This document shows positions 8,725-16,560 of a stretch of 37,185 bases of DNA, one piece after another (position 1 is the stretch's first letter; each line of letters opens with the position of its first letter). The stretch lies in contig QGHH01000040.1 in assembly GCA_003640645.1 (NCBI GenBank), forward strand, positions 1 to 37,185. The letters run 5' to 3'. The stretch is from Fredinandcohnia aciditolerans (lineage in GTDB: Bacteria > Bacillota > Bacilli > Bacillales > Bacillaceae_L). The notes under the pieces are model-generated. The model had not been told where the DNA came from and made no database searches. It was given only the letters and a program-made list of their open reading frames with translations. The position numbers and the translations under genes are program-made.

Positions 8725-9897
8725 TTAGACTAAACTTGATAAAACATGTACCCGAAGGATAATCCCTAATAGTCGAGAATCCTCGTCTACTACAGCTAGG
8801 GGGAACTTTGTCTCCAATGCCTTCGGAATAATATCTTGGATATATTCATCCTTCGATACTTTAAAGATATCATCTCGAAGCACATCGGTCAGTGTCTTCT
8901 TTTCCTTTATGCCATCAATGCAATCGTCAATCGTCACTATTCCTTGTAGTTGTCGATGCTTGTTTACAACGAATACACTAGATATACCATTCTTCTGCAT
9001 TTCTTTTACAGCAACCTGTAACCCATCTTTTAAAGAAACCATTGCACTTGACTTAATCATGACATGCTCAGCTTGTAATACTTTTGAGCGATCAATATCC
9101 TTTATAAATTCAGTGATATAGTCATTTGCAGGTGTCTCAATGATTTCCTCTGGTGTACCAATTTGCTCAACGACACCATCTTTCATAACAGCTACTCGAT
9201 CCCCAAGTTTAAAAGCTTCATTGATATCATGTGTGATAAAGATGATTGTCTTTTGAAGCTTGTCCTGAAGTTCTAAAAGCTCGAGTTGCATTTCTCTACG
9301 GATGAGTGGATCAAGCGCACTGAAAGGTTCATCCATTAATAGAATATCCGGATCATTCGCTAATGCACGAGCCAATCCAACACGCTGCTGCATCCCACCA
9401 GAGAGTTCACCTGGATATTTATCTTCATATCCTTTTAACCCTACACTTTCAATATTCTTCAAGGCAATATCTCTACGTTCTTCTTTTGAGACATTTTTAA
9501 TTTCAAGGCCATATTCAACATTTGCTAAGACTGTTCGGTGGCTGAATAAGCCAAAGTGCTGAAATACCATTGCAATTTTTTCCTGCCTGAATTTTTTCAA
9601 TTGGGATGAATTATAACGAACAACATCTTCGCCATCTACATAGATAGACCCAGATGTTGGTTTATTTAAAAGGTTAAAGCAGCGAATTAAGGTAGACTTA
9701 CCACTACCGGAAAGCCCCATAATGACAAAAATTTCACCTTTTTTGATATCCATTGATGCGTTATAAACACCAACGGTATGATTTGTTTTTTCTAAAATTT
9801 CTTTTTTACTCATTCCTTTTTCGACCATTGGAATGATAGATTTTGGTTTCGAGCCAAATATTTTTGAGACGTTTTCTATTTTAATTTTTGTTTCCAT
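8725..9897 (-). CDS. opuAA: Glycine betaine/proline-type ABC transporter ATPase with CBS domains
   Basis: A 390-residue ATPase energising osmoprotectant uptake (OpuAA/ProV family). Walker A is GLSGSGKST (61-69), the Q-loop VFQH is at 111-114, the signature LSGGMQQ starts at 165, Walker B ILLMDE is at 185-190 and the switch His is in FITHD near 223. Two C-terminal CBS repeats (about 270-390) are typical of OpuA/ProV ATPases and sense ionic strength in characterised members. The N-terminal 45 residues (KKEILEKTNHTVGV) match the family. It is the last gene of its operon, starting 2 nt after the permease stop. The exact substrate (glycine betaine, proline betaine or carnitine) cannot be read from this protein. 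Confidence 0.9.
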   Translation of the reverse strand: METKIKIENVSKIFGSKPKSIIPMVEKGMSKKEILEKTNHTVGVYNASMDIKKGEIFVIMGLSGSGKSTLIRCFNLLNKPTSGSIYVDGEDVVRYNSSQLKKFRQEKIAMVFQHFGLFSHRTVLANVEYGLEIKNVSKEERRDIALKNIESVGLKGYEDKYPGELSGGMQQRVGLARALANDPDILLMDEPFSALDPLIRREMQLELLELQDKLQKTIIFITHDINEAFKLGDRVAVMKDGVVEQIGTPEEIIETPANDYITEFIKDIDRSKVLQAEHVMIKSSAMVSLKDGLQVAVKEMQKNGISSVFVVNKHRQLQGIVTIDDCIDGIKEKKTLTDVLRDDIFKVSKDEYIQDIIPKALETKFPLAVVDEDSRLLGIILRVHVLSSLV

Positions 9898-9899
9898 AG

Positions 9900-10781
9900 T
9901 TAAGACCCCCTGTGTTTCTGGAAGGAATTCGCTACCCCTGATGTCACGCGGTCAATAATAATAGCTAGAAACACAATGCTTATTCCTGCTTCAAACCCGA
10001 GTGCCATATCAATACGGTTAATCGCAATTAGAACCTGTTCACCTAATCCCTTTGCACCTACCATTGACGCAATAACAACCATTGCAAGGGCCATCATCGT
10101 TGTTTGGTTTACCCCTGCCATAATCGTTGGAAGTGCCTGTGGTAATTGGACCTTTGTGAGCATTTGCCATCTCGAAGATCCAAATGATTGAGCAGATTCA
10201 ATGACGTCCTCATCAACATTCCGTATGGCGAGCTCAGTTAATCGAATAACTGGTGGCAATGCATAAATTAACGTAGCAAATACAGCCGAAACATTTCCTA
10301 GACTGAAGAAGAAAATGGCCGGAATCAAATAAACAAAACTTGGCATTGTTTGCATGGCATCAAGGATTGGTCTCATGATGATGGAGAACTTTTTACTAAA
10401 CGCCATCCATACCCCAACTGGAATCCCGATGATCAATGAAATGACTACGGAGGTTAAGACGATGGCAATCGTAATCATCAATACATCCCAAAGTCCAAAT
10501 GTTCCTATTAAGAAGATAAAGAATGCATATAAAACACCGGAAAGAGCAGATTTAAAGCGCCATCCTAAAAGGAAAATAATGATTAAGAAGAGCCACCACG
10601 GAATGAAGCTAAGAAAACTATCAATTCCATTGATTGTTTGAGAGGAGATAAGATGTATGAAATCAAAAAAACCTTCGAATGTTGTATCTATCCACTTTAT
10701 AAATTTTTCAACGTATTTACCTAGAAAATCCCATCGTATATCTGGAAAACTACCCATAAATAGGTTACATGATGTAACCAT
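9900..10781 (-). CDS. opuAB: Glycine betaine/proline-type ABC transporter permease
   Basis: A 293-residue inner-membrane permease of the OpuAB/ProW family, with about six to seven helices after an N-terminal extension. The binding-protein-dependent transport motif lies around SFGSSRWQMLTKVQLPQALP near residues 205-225 and contacts the ATPase. It stands between the binding-protein gene and the ATPase gene on the same strand. The ATG at 10781 overlaps the last base of a perfect 8+1+8 palindrome, and the ribosome site (GAGGTG) is unusually close to it. The next in-frame ATG (10757) has no better site, so I keep 10781. Confidence 0.9.
   Translation of the reverse strand: MVTSCNLFMGSFPDIRWDFLGKYVEKFIKWIDTTFEGFFDFIHLISSQTINGIDSFLSFIPWWLFLIIIFLLGWRFKSALSGVLYAFFIFLIGTFGLWDVLMITIAIVLTSVVISLIIGIPVGVWMAFSKKFSIIMRPILDAMQTMPSFVYLIPAIFFFSLGNVSAVFATLIYALPPVIRLTELAIRNVDEDVIESAQSFGSSRWQMLTKVQLPQALPTIMAGVNQTTMMALAMVVIASMVGAKGLGEQVLIAINRIDMALGFEAGISIVFLAIIIDRVTSGVANSFQKHRGS
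10763..10779. promoter_or_regulatory. Palindrome overlapping the permease start codon
   Basis: GGTTACAT-G-ATGTAACC is a perfect 8+1+8 inverted repeat within the first codons of the permease gene. It could be an operator or an mRNA hairpin affecting initiation. The same TTACAT-N-ATGTAA core recurs at 16561-16573. Confidence 0.4.
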
Positions 10782-10817
10782 TCACCTCACTTTTTTTCGA
10801 CAAAAATCTTTGAAAAA

Positions 10818-10846
10818 TGTAGTAGTTGGCAGCACCAACTACTACA
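10818..10846 (-). terminator. Intra-operon hairpin after the binding-protein gene
   Basis: TGTAGTAGTTGG / CCAACTACTACA is a perfect 12-bp stem with a 5-nt loop, 6 nt past the binding-protein stop, followed on the minus strand by TTTTTC. It is probably a leaky terminator or mRNA-stabilising stem giving more binding protein than permease and ATPase. Confidence 0.65.
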
Positions 10847-10852
10847 AATATA

Positions 10853-11863
10853 TTATTCTAATGATTTTTTTACTTTTTCTGCAATATCTTCCGGAACCCA
10901 TGAAGTCCAGATGTCTTCGTGCTGCTTCATCCACCAATCAGCAGCTTCTTCGGCAGAAGCTTCATTCTCATTCATATAGTTAAGTGCTTCTTCAGTTAAG
11001 TCGTTGCTCGTTTCATAATTTTTTAGGAACTCCACAACCTCTGGTGCTTGATCAGGCATGTCCTTATGAACTGCTACAACAACATCGTTCGGTGGGAATG
11101 CAGTACCAAAATCTTTGTTCCATTGTTCTTCGTTATATTCTGGTTCTTCTAAAAGAGTTAGATCATATTTTGCTGTTACCCATGTTGGAGACCAATAGTA
11201 TCCAACCCAACCTTCACCTTTCTCATAAGCATCAACAAGTGTTGCAACTGCACTTGAATCTGAGCCAGGACTAATATAACTAAATGTTTCATCTAATCCA
11301 TAGGTTTCGTATTTTGCTGTCATGGTTTCGTTAACTGCCCAACCAGTAGGAGCCCCTACAATACGTCCTTTGCTTGAATCCTCAGGATCTGGGAAAACCT
11401 CAGGGTATTTTTTCAAGTCTTCAACTGTTTTTAAATCTGGAGCTAACGGCTCAATTCCTCTTTCTTCGTCCCCTTCAATAACATAAGTCGGAACATACAG
11501 CCCTTGGCTATTATCATTAAAGTTTGTAGATACTTCTTCAATATCTCCAGCGTCTGTCATTTCTTTATAAAGCTCTTTGACATTATCCGTCCATACTTCC
11601 ATATAGACATTAATGTCACCTTGACGTAGACCTTCTAATGTTGCAGGTGTTGAACCCACAGTCACCTCTGTGTCATAACCGTATCCTTCTTCAAGGATTC
11701 TTTGCGCTATGCTGTTATGGAAGCGAATACTATCCCAACCAGCATCAGCTAACACAATTTTGTCTAACTTTTCTGGTTCTCCATCTCCTGAAGACCCTTC
11801 ACTACTACACCCTACTAAGGCTAGTAATAAAACGGTTAGTAATGTAAATAACTTTCGTTTCAT
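10853..11863 (-). CDS. Glycine betaine/choline-type ABC transporter substrate-binding lipoprotein
   Basis: A 336-residue lipoprotein with the lipobox LALVGC (Cys19), so it should be diacylated and held on the outer membrane face. The mature part is an OpuAC/ProX-type binding protein: DAGWDSIRFHNSIAQ near residue 40 opens lobe 1, several Trp residues (GWVGYYWSPTW near 215-225) could form the aromatic cage for a quaternary ammonium, and the C-terminus is Trp-rich. It differs clearly from B. subtilis OpuAC in length and domain order, so I do not give it that symbol. It is the first gene of the operon, with a GGGGAG ribosome site and an upstream palindrome. Confidence 0.85.
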   Translation of the reverse strand: MKRKLFTLLTVLLLALVGCSSEGSSGDGEPEKLDKIVLADAGWDSIRFHNSIAQRILEEGYGYDTEVTVGSTPATLEGLRQGDINVYMEVWTDNVKELYKEMTDAGDIEEVSTNFNDNSQGLYVPTYVIEGDEERGIEPLAPDLKTVEDLKKYPEVFPDPEDSSKGRIVGAPTGWAVNETMTAKYETYGLDETFSYISPGSDSSAVATLVDAYEKGEGWVGYYWSPTWVTAKYDLTLLEEPEYNEEQWNKDFGTAFPPNDVVVAVHKDMPDQAPEVVEFLKNYETSNDLTEEALNYMNENEASAEEAADWWMKQHEDIWTSWVPEDIAEKVKKSLE

Positions 11864-11936
11864 AAATAATTTTCTCCCCTTTTTTTATTTGTAAGTAAAC
11901 CTATAAACTTACTGAGTTTATATCAAGAATAACCCC

Positions 11937-11958
11937 AAAATGAATACTTATTCATTTT
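11937..11958. promoter_or_regulatory. Operator-like palindrome upstream of the transporter operon
   Basis: AAAATGAATA-CT-TATTCATTTT is a perfect 10+2+10 inverted repeat, about 75 bp upstream of the lipoprotein start. I infer a repressor-type site controlling the osmoprotectant operon; no regulator gene is adjacent. Confidence 0.5.
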
Positions 11959-12461
11959 CAAGCGATAACAAATTCCTCCTTATATTTATAAAAAACTTCC
12001 CTATTGAATTTTATGGTTGATTAGAATAATAGATAGGTATAATTCATTATTCAAGCCAGACGAAAAATGCAGAGGAATTGTAAAGGCTACATTTTTCAGG
12101 ACGTTTGAGGATATATCTTTTGAACTATTGTTCTTAGAGGGAATATGCATTTTTTGTTTAACAGCGATAACTTTTTAGGGTTACATTAAAAGTATAGAGG
12201 AATAATAAATTTCGGACAAACCTGATAATCTAGCATATCTCATGATAAACTAGCATATTTCGTTCTTTCGAAAAATTTGAGGGGGAGTAGTGGTTTATCC
12301 TTCCAAGATACTCCCGAATCCTCTAATATCCTCCGAATGTGCTGAAATTTTCAGTTTTTTATCGAAATATACTATATGTAGGATCTTCATAGTGCCTTCG
12401 TACCGTATTTGGGGAGTATTACTCGATACGACCTAACTTTTCTCTACACTCGACCATAAGA
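11959..12461. other. Gene-poor intergenic stretch
   Basis: About 500 bp of AT-rich sequence with no convincing coding frame on either strand. The only regularity noticed is an imperfect direct repeat of GATAA-N-CTAGCATAT at about 12221 and 12243. Confidence 0.5.
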
Positions 12462-12498
12462 CAAAGAAAACCAGGTCTCGTTCTTCGAGAGCCTGGTT
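12462..12498 (-). terminator. Terminator of the 124-residue membrane-protein gene
   Basis: On the minus strand AACCAGGCTCTCGA / CGAGACCTGGTT is followed by TTCTTTG, a short distance past the stop at 12521. Confidence 0.8.
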
Positions 12499-12520
12499 GT
12501 AGTCTTTCCTACTATTCAAC

Positions 12521-12895
12521 TTACCTTTTTTTCTTCTGCAAGTACTTTTCATTGATTACAAGCACTTTTCCATCTTCAACAGGTCTGTATTTTCGAAACC
12601 TAAATTTATTTTTTTCAAATATGATATTCCCGACAACATAAATCGGCAGGATGATAAACAAGTTAATAAGCATTTGTAGCGGCAAGCTTATTTCATTCTC
12701 AAATATATAAATTGTAAATACGATATGAAAAGCAAACGACACCATTAACACAATAAGCACATTACATATATGGAAAGCAATCACGCTCGTTTTTTCGCGA
12801 AACATTCGCTCTAGTTCAGCTTTGAAAAAAAGCGAAATAAACACTGAGATCCCTATCGCAATAAGGGTCACTACATATGTAAAAACTAATTGCAT
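12521..12895 (-). CDS. Small membrane protein of unknown function
   Basis: A 124-residue protein I do not recognise. It shows three likely membrane helices (about 1-24, 43-68 and 73-93) and a basic C-terminal tail (FRFRKYRP, ending LQKKKR) that should be cytoplasmic. It is monocistronic, with its own terminator, in the accessory region between yeaC and groEL. The weak ribosome site GAGGG lies upstream of the ATG at 12895. The hydrophobic pattern and dedicated terminator argue for a real gene; nothing indicates its function. Confidence 0.65.
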   Translation of the reverse strand: MQLVFTYVVTLIAIGISVFISLFFKAELERMFREKTSVIAFHICNVLIVLMVSFAFHIVFTIYIFENEISLPLQMLINLFIILPIYVVGNIIFEKNKFRFRKYRPVEDGKVLVINEKYLQKKKR

Positions 12896-13023
12896 TTCAC
12901 TTTATCCCTCGCCCTCATATCACTATAATTTCTTAGCACAAAAGAGTGATTATATATCCATATTGTAACACATCCTATATAAAAGAGGTCCTTAGCAAAA
13001 TGATAAAACGGAGGAAATAAAGC

Positions 13024-13143
13024 ATGGAAAATGAAAAAGCTGATCGATTGCGGTCACAACTCGAGGAGGCCCTTCAACCGATTATCGAGCGATTAGATCG
13101 TTTGGAAATGATGTTGCAAGAAGTGTTAAAAAATAAAGGATAA
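13024..13143 (+). CDS. Small coiled-coil peptide (39 residues)
   Basis: A short frame starting MENEKADRLRSQLEEALQ, with a strong CGGAGG ribosome site 9 nt before the ATG and a TAA stop. It is amphipathic and highly charged: Leu/Ile/Met occur at heptad-like spacing (LRSQLEEAL, IIERLDRLEMMLQEVL), so it probably forms a single coiled-coil helix. It lies opposite in direction to its neighbours. No family is recognised. The perfect ribosome site and lack of rare composition make it better than random. Confidence 0.6.
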   Translation: MENEKADRLRSQLEEALQPIIERLDRLEMMLQEVLKNKG

Positions 13144-13230
13144 AGGGAATTGCGTTTTATCCGAATTATTGACTATTTTTGTAGATTCAGCTTCATCCCG
13201 AACAGATAAACGAAAATAATTTTTTTAACA

Positions 13231-13272
13231 AAAAAAGCCTATAGTGAAGAAATAAATGCTTCTACTATAGAC
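13231..13272 (-). terminator. Terminator downstream of the L25/Ctc gene
   Basis: On the minus strand CTATAGTAGAAG / CTTCACTATAG (one bulge) is followed by GGCTTTTTTTG. It lies about 120 bp beyond the L25 stop and ends leftward transcripts. Confidence 0.75.
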
Positions 13273-13391
13273 TCATTAAAATTTTTTTAAAAAAAGTATT
13301 GCTATCTTTATTCTATTTATTTTACACTTATAAACGCAGTTTTGGGTTGTCTTATATTCCTATTTTCAACTTACCAGGTTAGATCGCAGGA

Positions 13392-13988
13392 TTAGACGCC
13401 CGAAACTTCAACTTCACTTTCTTCCTCTTCATTGGCTTGTGCTTTTACATAGTCGATTGACAAAATCGTTTCATCATCTTCATGTTTGATTGTACAGTTA
13501 CTGTACTCTTTTCTAATATCTGCTACGCGAACAGAATGTCCGATTTCAAATTCAGTAATGTCTATTTCAATAAAGTCAGGGAGATCATTCGCCTTAGCAG
13601 TTATATCTAATTCATGAACAAATTGTTTAGCAACTCCACCGACTTTCTCGCCATTAGAAGTTCCTTTTAGGATTACACTTACTCTTGTATCAATTTCTGT
13701 ATTCTGATCTACTTGAAGCAAATCTACATGAATGATTTCCTTAGTTACAGGGTTATTTTGGTAATCTCTTAAAATAACGTTTTTTGAATTACCATCAACA
13801 TTTAAAGAGAAAATACCATTTCTACCAACTTCTTTGATTACATTCCTTAAATCAGAGTTGTTAATCAAGATTGACTCTGTATGTATGGACCGGCCATAAA
13901 CAACTGCAGGGATTTTCCCTTCACTCCTCAATTTTTTCAAGATTGTTTTTTTAGTTTCTTTCCTTTTCTCTGCTACTAGCATACTCAT
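13392..13988 (-). CDS. ctc: 50S ribosomal protein L25 / general stress protein Ctc
   Basis: A 198-residue protein that binds 5S rRNA in the large ribosomal subunit. The N-terminal L25 domain (about 1-90) has LRSEGKIPAVVYG and the C-terminal TL5-like domain (about 95-185) is followed by a Glu-rich tail. This two-domain CTC form is the Bacillus type (about 204 residues). The frame extends to a GTG at 14000, but the AGGTGG ribosome site is spaced correctly only for the ATG at 13988. In B. subtilis ctc sits beside the pth/spoVC genes near the origin; here it stands alone in an accessory region, so this may be a second or relocated copy. Confidence 0.88.
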   Translation of the reverse strand: MSMLVAEKRKETKKTILKKLRSEGKIPAVVYGRSIHTESILINNSDLRNVIKEVGRNGIFSLNVDGNSKNVILRDYQNNPVTKEIIHVDLLQVDQNTEIDTRVSVILKGTSNGEKVGGVAKQFVHELDITAKANDLPDFIEIDITEFEIGHSVRVADIRKEYSNCTIKHEDDETILSIDYVKAQANEEEESEVEVSGV

Positions 13989-14163
13989 TTTCATTTCCAC
14001 CTTTCTGTTAAGCTTTAAATCTTAGACATTAGTTTTTATAGAAAAAACAGTCTAAGAAATATTAGAATTACTTATACTTCTAGTATACCTAATCACATAT
14101 TTTATTTCATGTTTTTGGCTTACTTAGTTAAAAAATATAAATCACACTTACTTTTTCCAACTA

Positions 14164-14838
14164 TTAAAATCGGAATCGGAATACTTTATTAATTACCGGA
14201 TAGAGAAATTTAACCCCTTTTTTTGTTAGCATATCTCCTAAGATATGTGAAAGATAAGCGATCGTTGAAATTGTAGCCAAACCGTCTACATTCGTGTTAA
14301 CTTCCAATAGATGCGACATATACCACCAATAAATCAATGCCCATATTGTATGCGTTGGTCCTCGATGTGCGAACCACCCCGCAACCCCTATATATAAGGC
14401 AAACATAATCAACCACCACAATTCGTTCGTAGCTGCATAGTACAATAAGATCAAACTTAAAATGCTCATTAGAATATTTTTCAATGTTTCTTGACCTTTA
14501 AAGGAAAGTCCTAATATTACCGCTCCCCATCCAAAAAGTAAAAGACTGTTTTGTTGACTAAACCATTTATCATCTATAAAGGACAAGTAATTGAAGTCTA
14601 AAAAATATGTTGCTAAAGCCAGGACCATTAATATTCCACCGACAAATACGCCACCCTTCTTAATTAGTTTAGCTGTCTTAGTTACACGTTTATTTAATAG
14701 ATTATTTCCATCTAGATCAGGAGCAAGGGAAGCCACGCCTGATGCAACTAAAATGACAGGCATCATTTCAAACGGTTGGTTAACTGATGCCACCGCTCCT
14801 ATTCCTAACCCTATTGCTAAATGTGTTCGGCCTTTCAT
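14164..14838 (-). CDS. Membrane-bound metal-dependent hydrolase (YdjM/DUF457-type)
   Basis: A 224-residue protein of the LexA-binding/YdjM-like membrane hydrolase family. The N-terminal MKGRTHLAIGLG holds His6. Near residue 40 is APDLDGNN, then helices at about 60-75, 97-112 and 120-150, the motif HRGPTHT near 160, and SHILGDMLTKKGV near 197. These His/Asp residues form the family's metal site. The C-terminus (FLYPVINKVFRFRF) is also typical. The family is often annotated as a phospholipase-like or DNA-damage-associated membrane hydrolase, with little biochemistry. It is monocistronic with a GAGGTGA ribosome site. Confidence 0.82.
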   Translation of the reverse strand: MKGRTHLAIGLGIGAVASVNQPFEMMPVILVASGVASLAPDLDGNNLLNKRVTKTAKLIKKGGVFVGGILMVLALATYFLDFNYLSFIDDKWFSQQNSLLLFGWGAVILGLSFKGQETLKNILMSILSLILLYYAATNELWWLIMFALYIGVAGWFAHRGPTHTIWALIYWWYMSHLLEVNTNVDGLATISTIAYLSHILGDMLTKKGVKFLYPVINKVFRFRF

Positions 14839-14986
14839 GTTGTCACCTCTATGTTGTTATTTATCTTAATTTGTCAATGATATGCTCATAATTTGTAGAT
14901 ATTTCCCGGGAATTTGTTGGATTTTGAAATATAGTGCTAATTACTAGGGGTGTTTTTTCCAATTTATCTTCTCTTGTAATCTCATA

Positions 14987-15001
14987 TAACGCCTGGCGAT
15001 A
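14987..15001. promoter_or_regulatory. TATCGC-N3-GCGATA palindrome, site 1
   Basis: TAACGC-CTG-GCGATA is one mismatch from the inverted repeat found at two other sites around the MerR-type gene. A further half site TATCGC lies at about 15087. Confidence 0.5.
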
Positions 15002-15139
15002 TGAATCAAAGAATAGCGGACTGCGACTTGCCTATTAAATAATATTAATGATTTGCTGGAACTGCAATTTTTTTGAAACTGAACGTATCGCTTATTGGAT
15101 GGATTTCACAACATACATCAGGGAACTAATCGTAAGATA

Positions 15140-15154
15140 TATCGCCCAGCGATA
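15140..15154. promoter_or_regulatory. TATCGC-N3-GCGATA palindrome, site 2
   Basis: TATCGC-CCA-GCGATA is a perfect 6+3+6 inverted repeat, 52 bp beyond the stop of the MerR-type gene. Probably a binding site for that gene's own product (inference). Confidence 0.6.
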
Positions 15155-15205
15155 CAAAAAAAAAGAGTCCTTCAACCCTTTCTAGATTACGCTATTCAAG
15201 AGGAA

Positions 15206-15913
15206 TCATTTTCGAAATATCGAGAAGATTCCTCCCCATTTTTCTTTTGGTTTATGTATTGCTTCTTCTAAGCGTTTATTAAATTCACTTTGTGAGTTCC
15301 ATTCCCTTTTCTGTTCGTCCCGCATATTTTGTATTTCTTTTTGTAAAAGGTCAGATTTTTGTTTTTCTTGTTCCAGCAGTGTTTCATAATGATTCTTTTG
15401 TTGTTCAGTTAATTTTTCAATTTTAGCATTCGTTTTTTGCGCTGAATTTCCAATCGTAGAACTTATAATATGATGATCTTGCTGAAGTCGAGATACCTTT
15501 GTTTTAAGCTCTACCATTTCATTAGTCAGTTGAACATTCATTTCTCGAGTGGCTGCAAGTTCATTTGCTAAAAACATTAAGACATCTTTTAATTGATTAG
15601 GATCTTGAGGTAGATTTTCATATGTATTGGTTATCGCAATCTTTGTTTCATTTGATTCTACTAATCTCGCTTTTTGTTGTTCCACAAGATCTTTAGCTGT
15701 ATCGTCTAGAGACTTGTCCGTATCGCGTAGCGCTATAAGCACTTCGATGTCGGATTGAACAAATATACGCCGATCGCCATCTTTTAAAAACTCATATCCA
15801 TTCTGTTCTAAGATTTGACCATATTTTCGGACAGTAGGTGTTGCTATCCCCACCTTTTCTGCCACTTCCTTGGAAGAGTAAGCTTGTTCATTAGGTTGTA
15901 TATCGCGTCTCAT
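15206..15913 (-). CDS. MerR-type HTH protein with long coiled coil (DUF3967/RacA-like architecture)
   Basis: A 235-residue protein. The N-terminal MerR-type helix-turn-helix (about 10-60) contains SSKEVAEKVGIATPTVRKYGQ and the wing DGDRRIFVQSDIEVL. A long charged coiled coil follows (about 70-215), and the C-terminus is an amphipathic aromatic/basic tail KEKWGGIFSIFRK. This resembles plasmid-associated Bacillus proteins with a C-terminal DUF3967 and, in outline, the chromosome-anchoring protein RacA. The frame is open upstream to 15961, but ATG 15913 has a consensus AAGGAGGTG site. Palindromes TATCGC-N3-GCGATA lie upstream and downstream, and near-copies occur inside the gene. DNA binding is well supported; a role in partition or anchoring is inference. 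Confidence 0.78.
   Translation of the reverse strand: MRRDIQPNEQAYSSKEVAEKVGIATPTVRKYGQILEQNGYEFLKDGDRRIFVQSDIEVLIALRDTDKSLDDTAKDLVEQQKARLVESNETKIAITNTYENLPQDPNQLKDVLMFLANELAATREMNVQLTNEMVELKTKVSRLQQDHHIISSTIGNSAQKTNAKIEKLTEQQKNHYETLLEQEKQKSDLLQKEIQNMRDEQKREWNSQSEFNKRLEEAIHKPKEKWGGIFSIFRK
15721..15735. promoter_or_regulatory. TATCGC-N3-GCGATA palindrome, intragenic site 3
   Basis: TATCGC-GTA-GCGCTA, one mismatch from the palindrome, lies inside the coding region of the MerR-type gene. It could be chance codon use (Ala-Leu-Arg-Asp-Thr), but it fits the local cluster. Confidence 0.35.
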
Positions 15914-15967
15914 ATCGCACCTCCTTTCTATTAATATGAAGGTTTTTAAGTATATTTGCAAGTGTTA

Positions 15968-15982
15968 TATCGCTCGGCGATA
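15968..15982. promoter_or_regulatory. TATCGC-N3-GCGATA palindrome, site 4 (promoter side)
   Basis: TATCGC-TCG-GCGATA is a perfect 6+3+6 inverted repeat, 55 bp upstream of the MerR-type start. Two more TATCGC half sites (15901, 15913) flank the start codon. Its position suits autoregulation. Confidence 0.6.
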
Positions 15983-16032
15983 CGAAAGAAAAAAACCATT
16001 CAGACCTATTCATAGAGAATTCTTAAAATCCT

Positions 16033-16458
16033 TCAATCTTTTAACAGTAATTTATCTAACTCACGTACTTGATCATATGCTTTTGATAGATATTCAGGTA
16101 CGAGTGATTTCCCATATTCCCAGGCATTCTCTTCGATTTCCGCTAAAAGCTGTTCCTTCTCTTTTTCCTCACCATAAATAAGAGTCTTTAAAACTCGTGT
16201 ATTTTTTCTAAATTCTAAGTAATAACCAAGCTGACGATATAGAATAAGCTTAACGAAATTAACATCTGTTTCTTTTACTTTAAAATTAATTTTAGAGTTA
16301 TATCCGTTAATTTGTAAGTAATTAAACTTTATCGTATTTGTTGTTACATTATAACTCATCGGAACTTTGAGATTATCGCTAGATTCAACATTTATTTTTA
16401 GATTGAGTTCTAATAACGTATCTGTAATTATTTCCTCGATATGCCACATATATAGCAT
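16033..16458 (-). CDS. Unknown protein, possibly a degenerate zincin-like fold
   Basis: A 141-residue soluble protein not recognised by family. It has a beta-rich N-terminal half, then a helix VKLILYRQLGYYLEFRK near residue 75-90, and a later helix ENAWEYGKSLVPEYL. The spacing recalls small zinc peptidases in which HExGHxLD is followed by an EAW-x-G-x-x-L-x-P helix, but the zinc-binding HExxH is replaced by YRQLGYY. It would therefore be catalytically dead if related (inference). The ATG at 16458 has a GGTGA ribosome site. It lies about 120 bp upstream of the MerR-type gene on the same strand and may be co-transcribed with it. Confidence 0.55.
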   Translation of the reverse strand: MLYMWHIEEIITDTLLELNLKINVESSDNLKVPMSYNVTTNTIKFNYLQINGYNSKINFKVKETDVNFVKLILYRQLGYYLEFRKNTRVLKTLIYGEEKEKEQLLAEIEENAWEYGKSLVPEYLSKAYDQVRELDKLLLKD

Positions 16459-16560
16459 TTTTCTTCACCATTCCTAATAAATCAATCTATTGTAAGCCTC
16501 TGCCTTCTCCAAAGCAAATATAAAATTAGCACACTGATGGCATTTTTACATTATTATAAA

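Noticed and set aside
13989-14160. SigB promoter for the ctc-like gene
   Set aside because: An AGGTAT resembling the SigB -10 is present, but no GTTT-type -35 is found 12-15 bp upstream.
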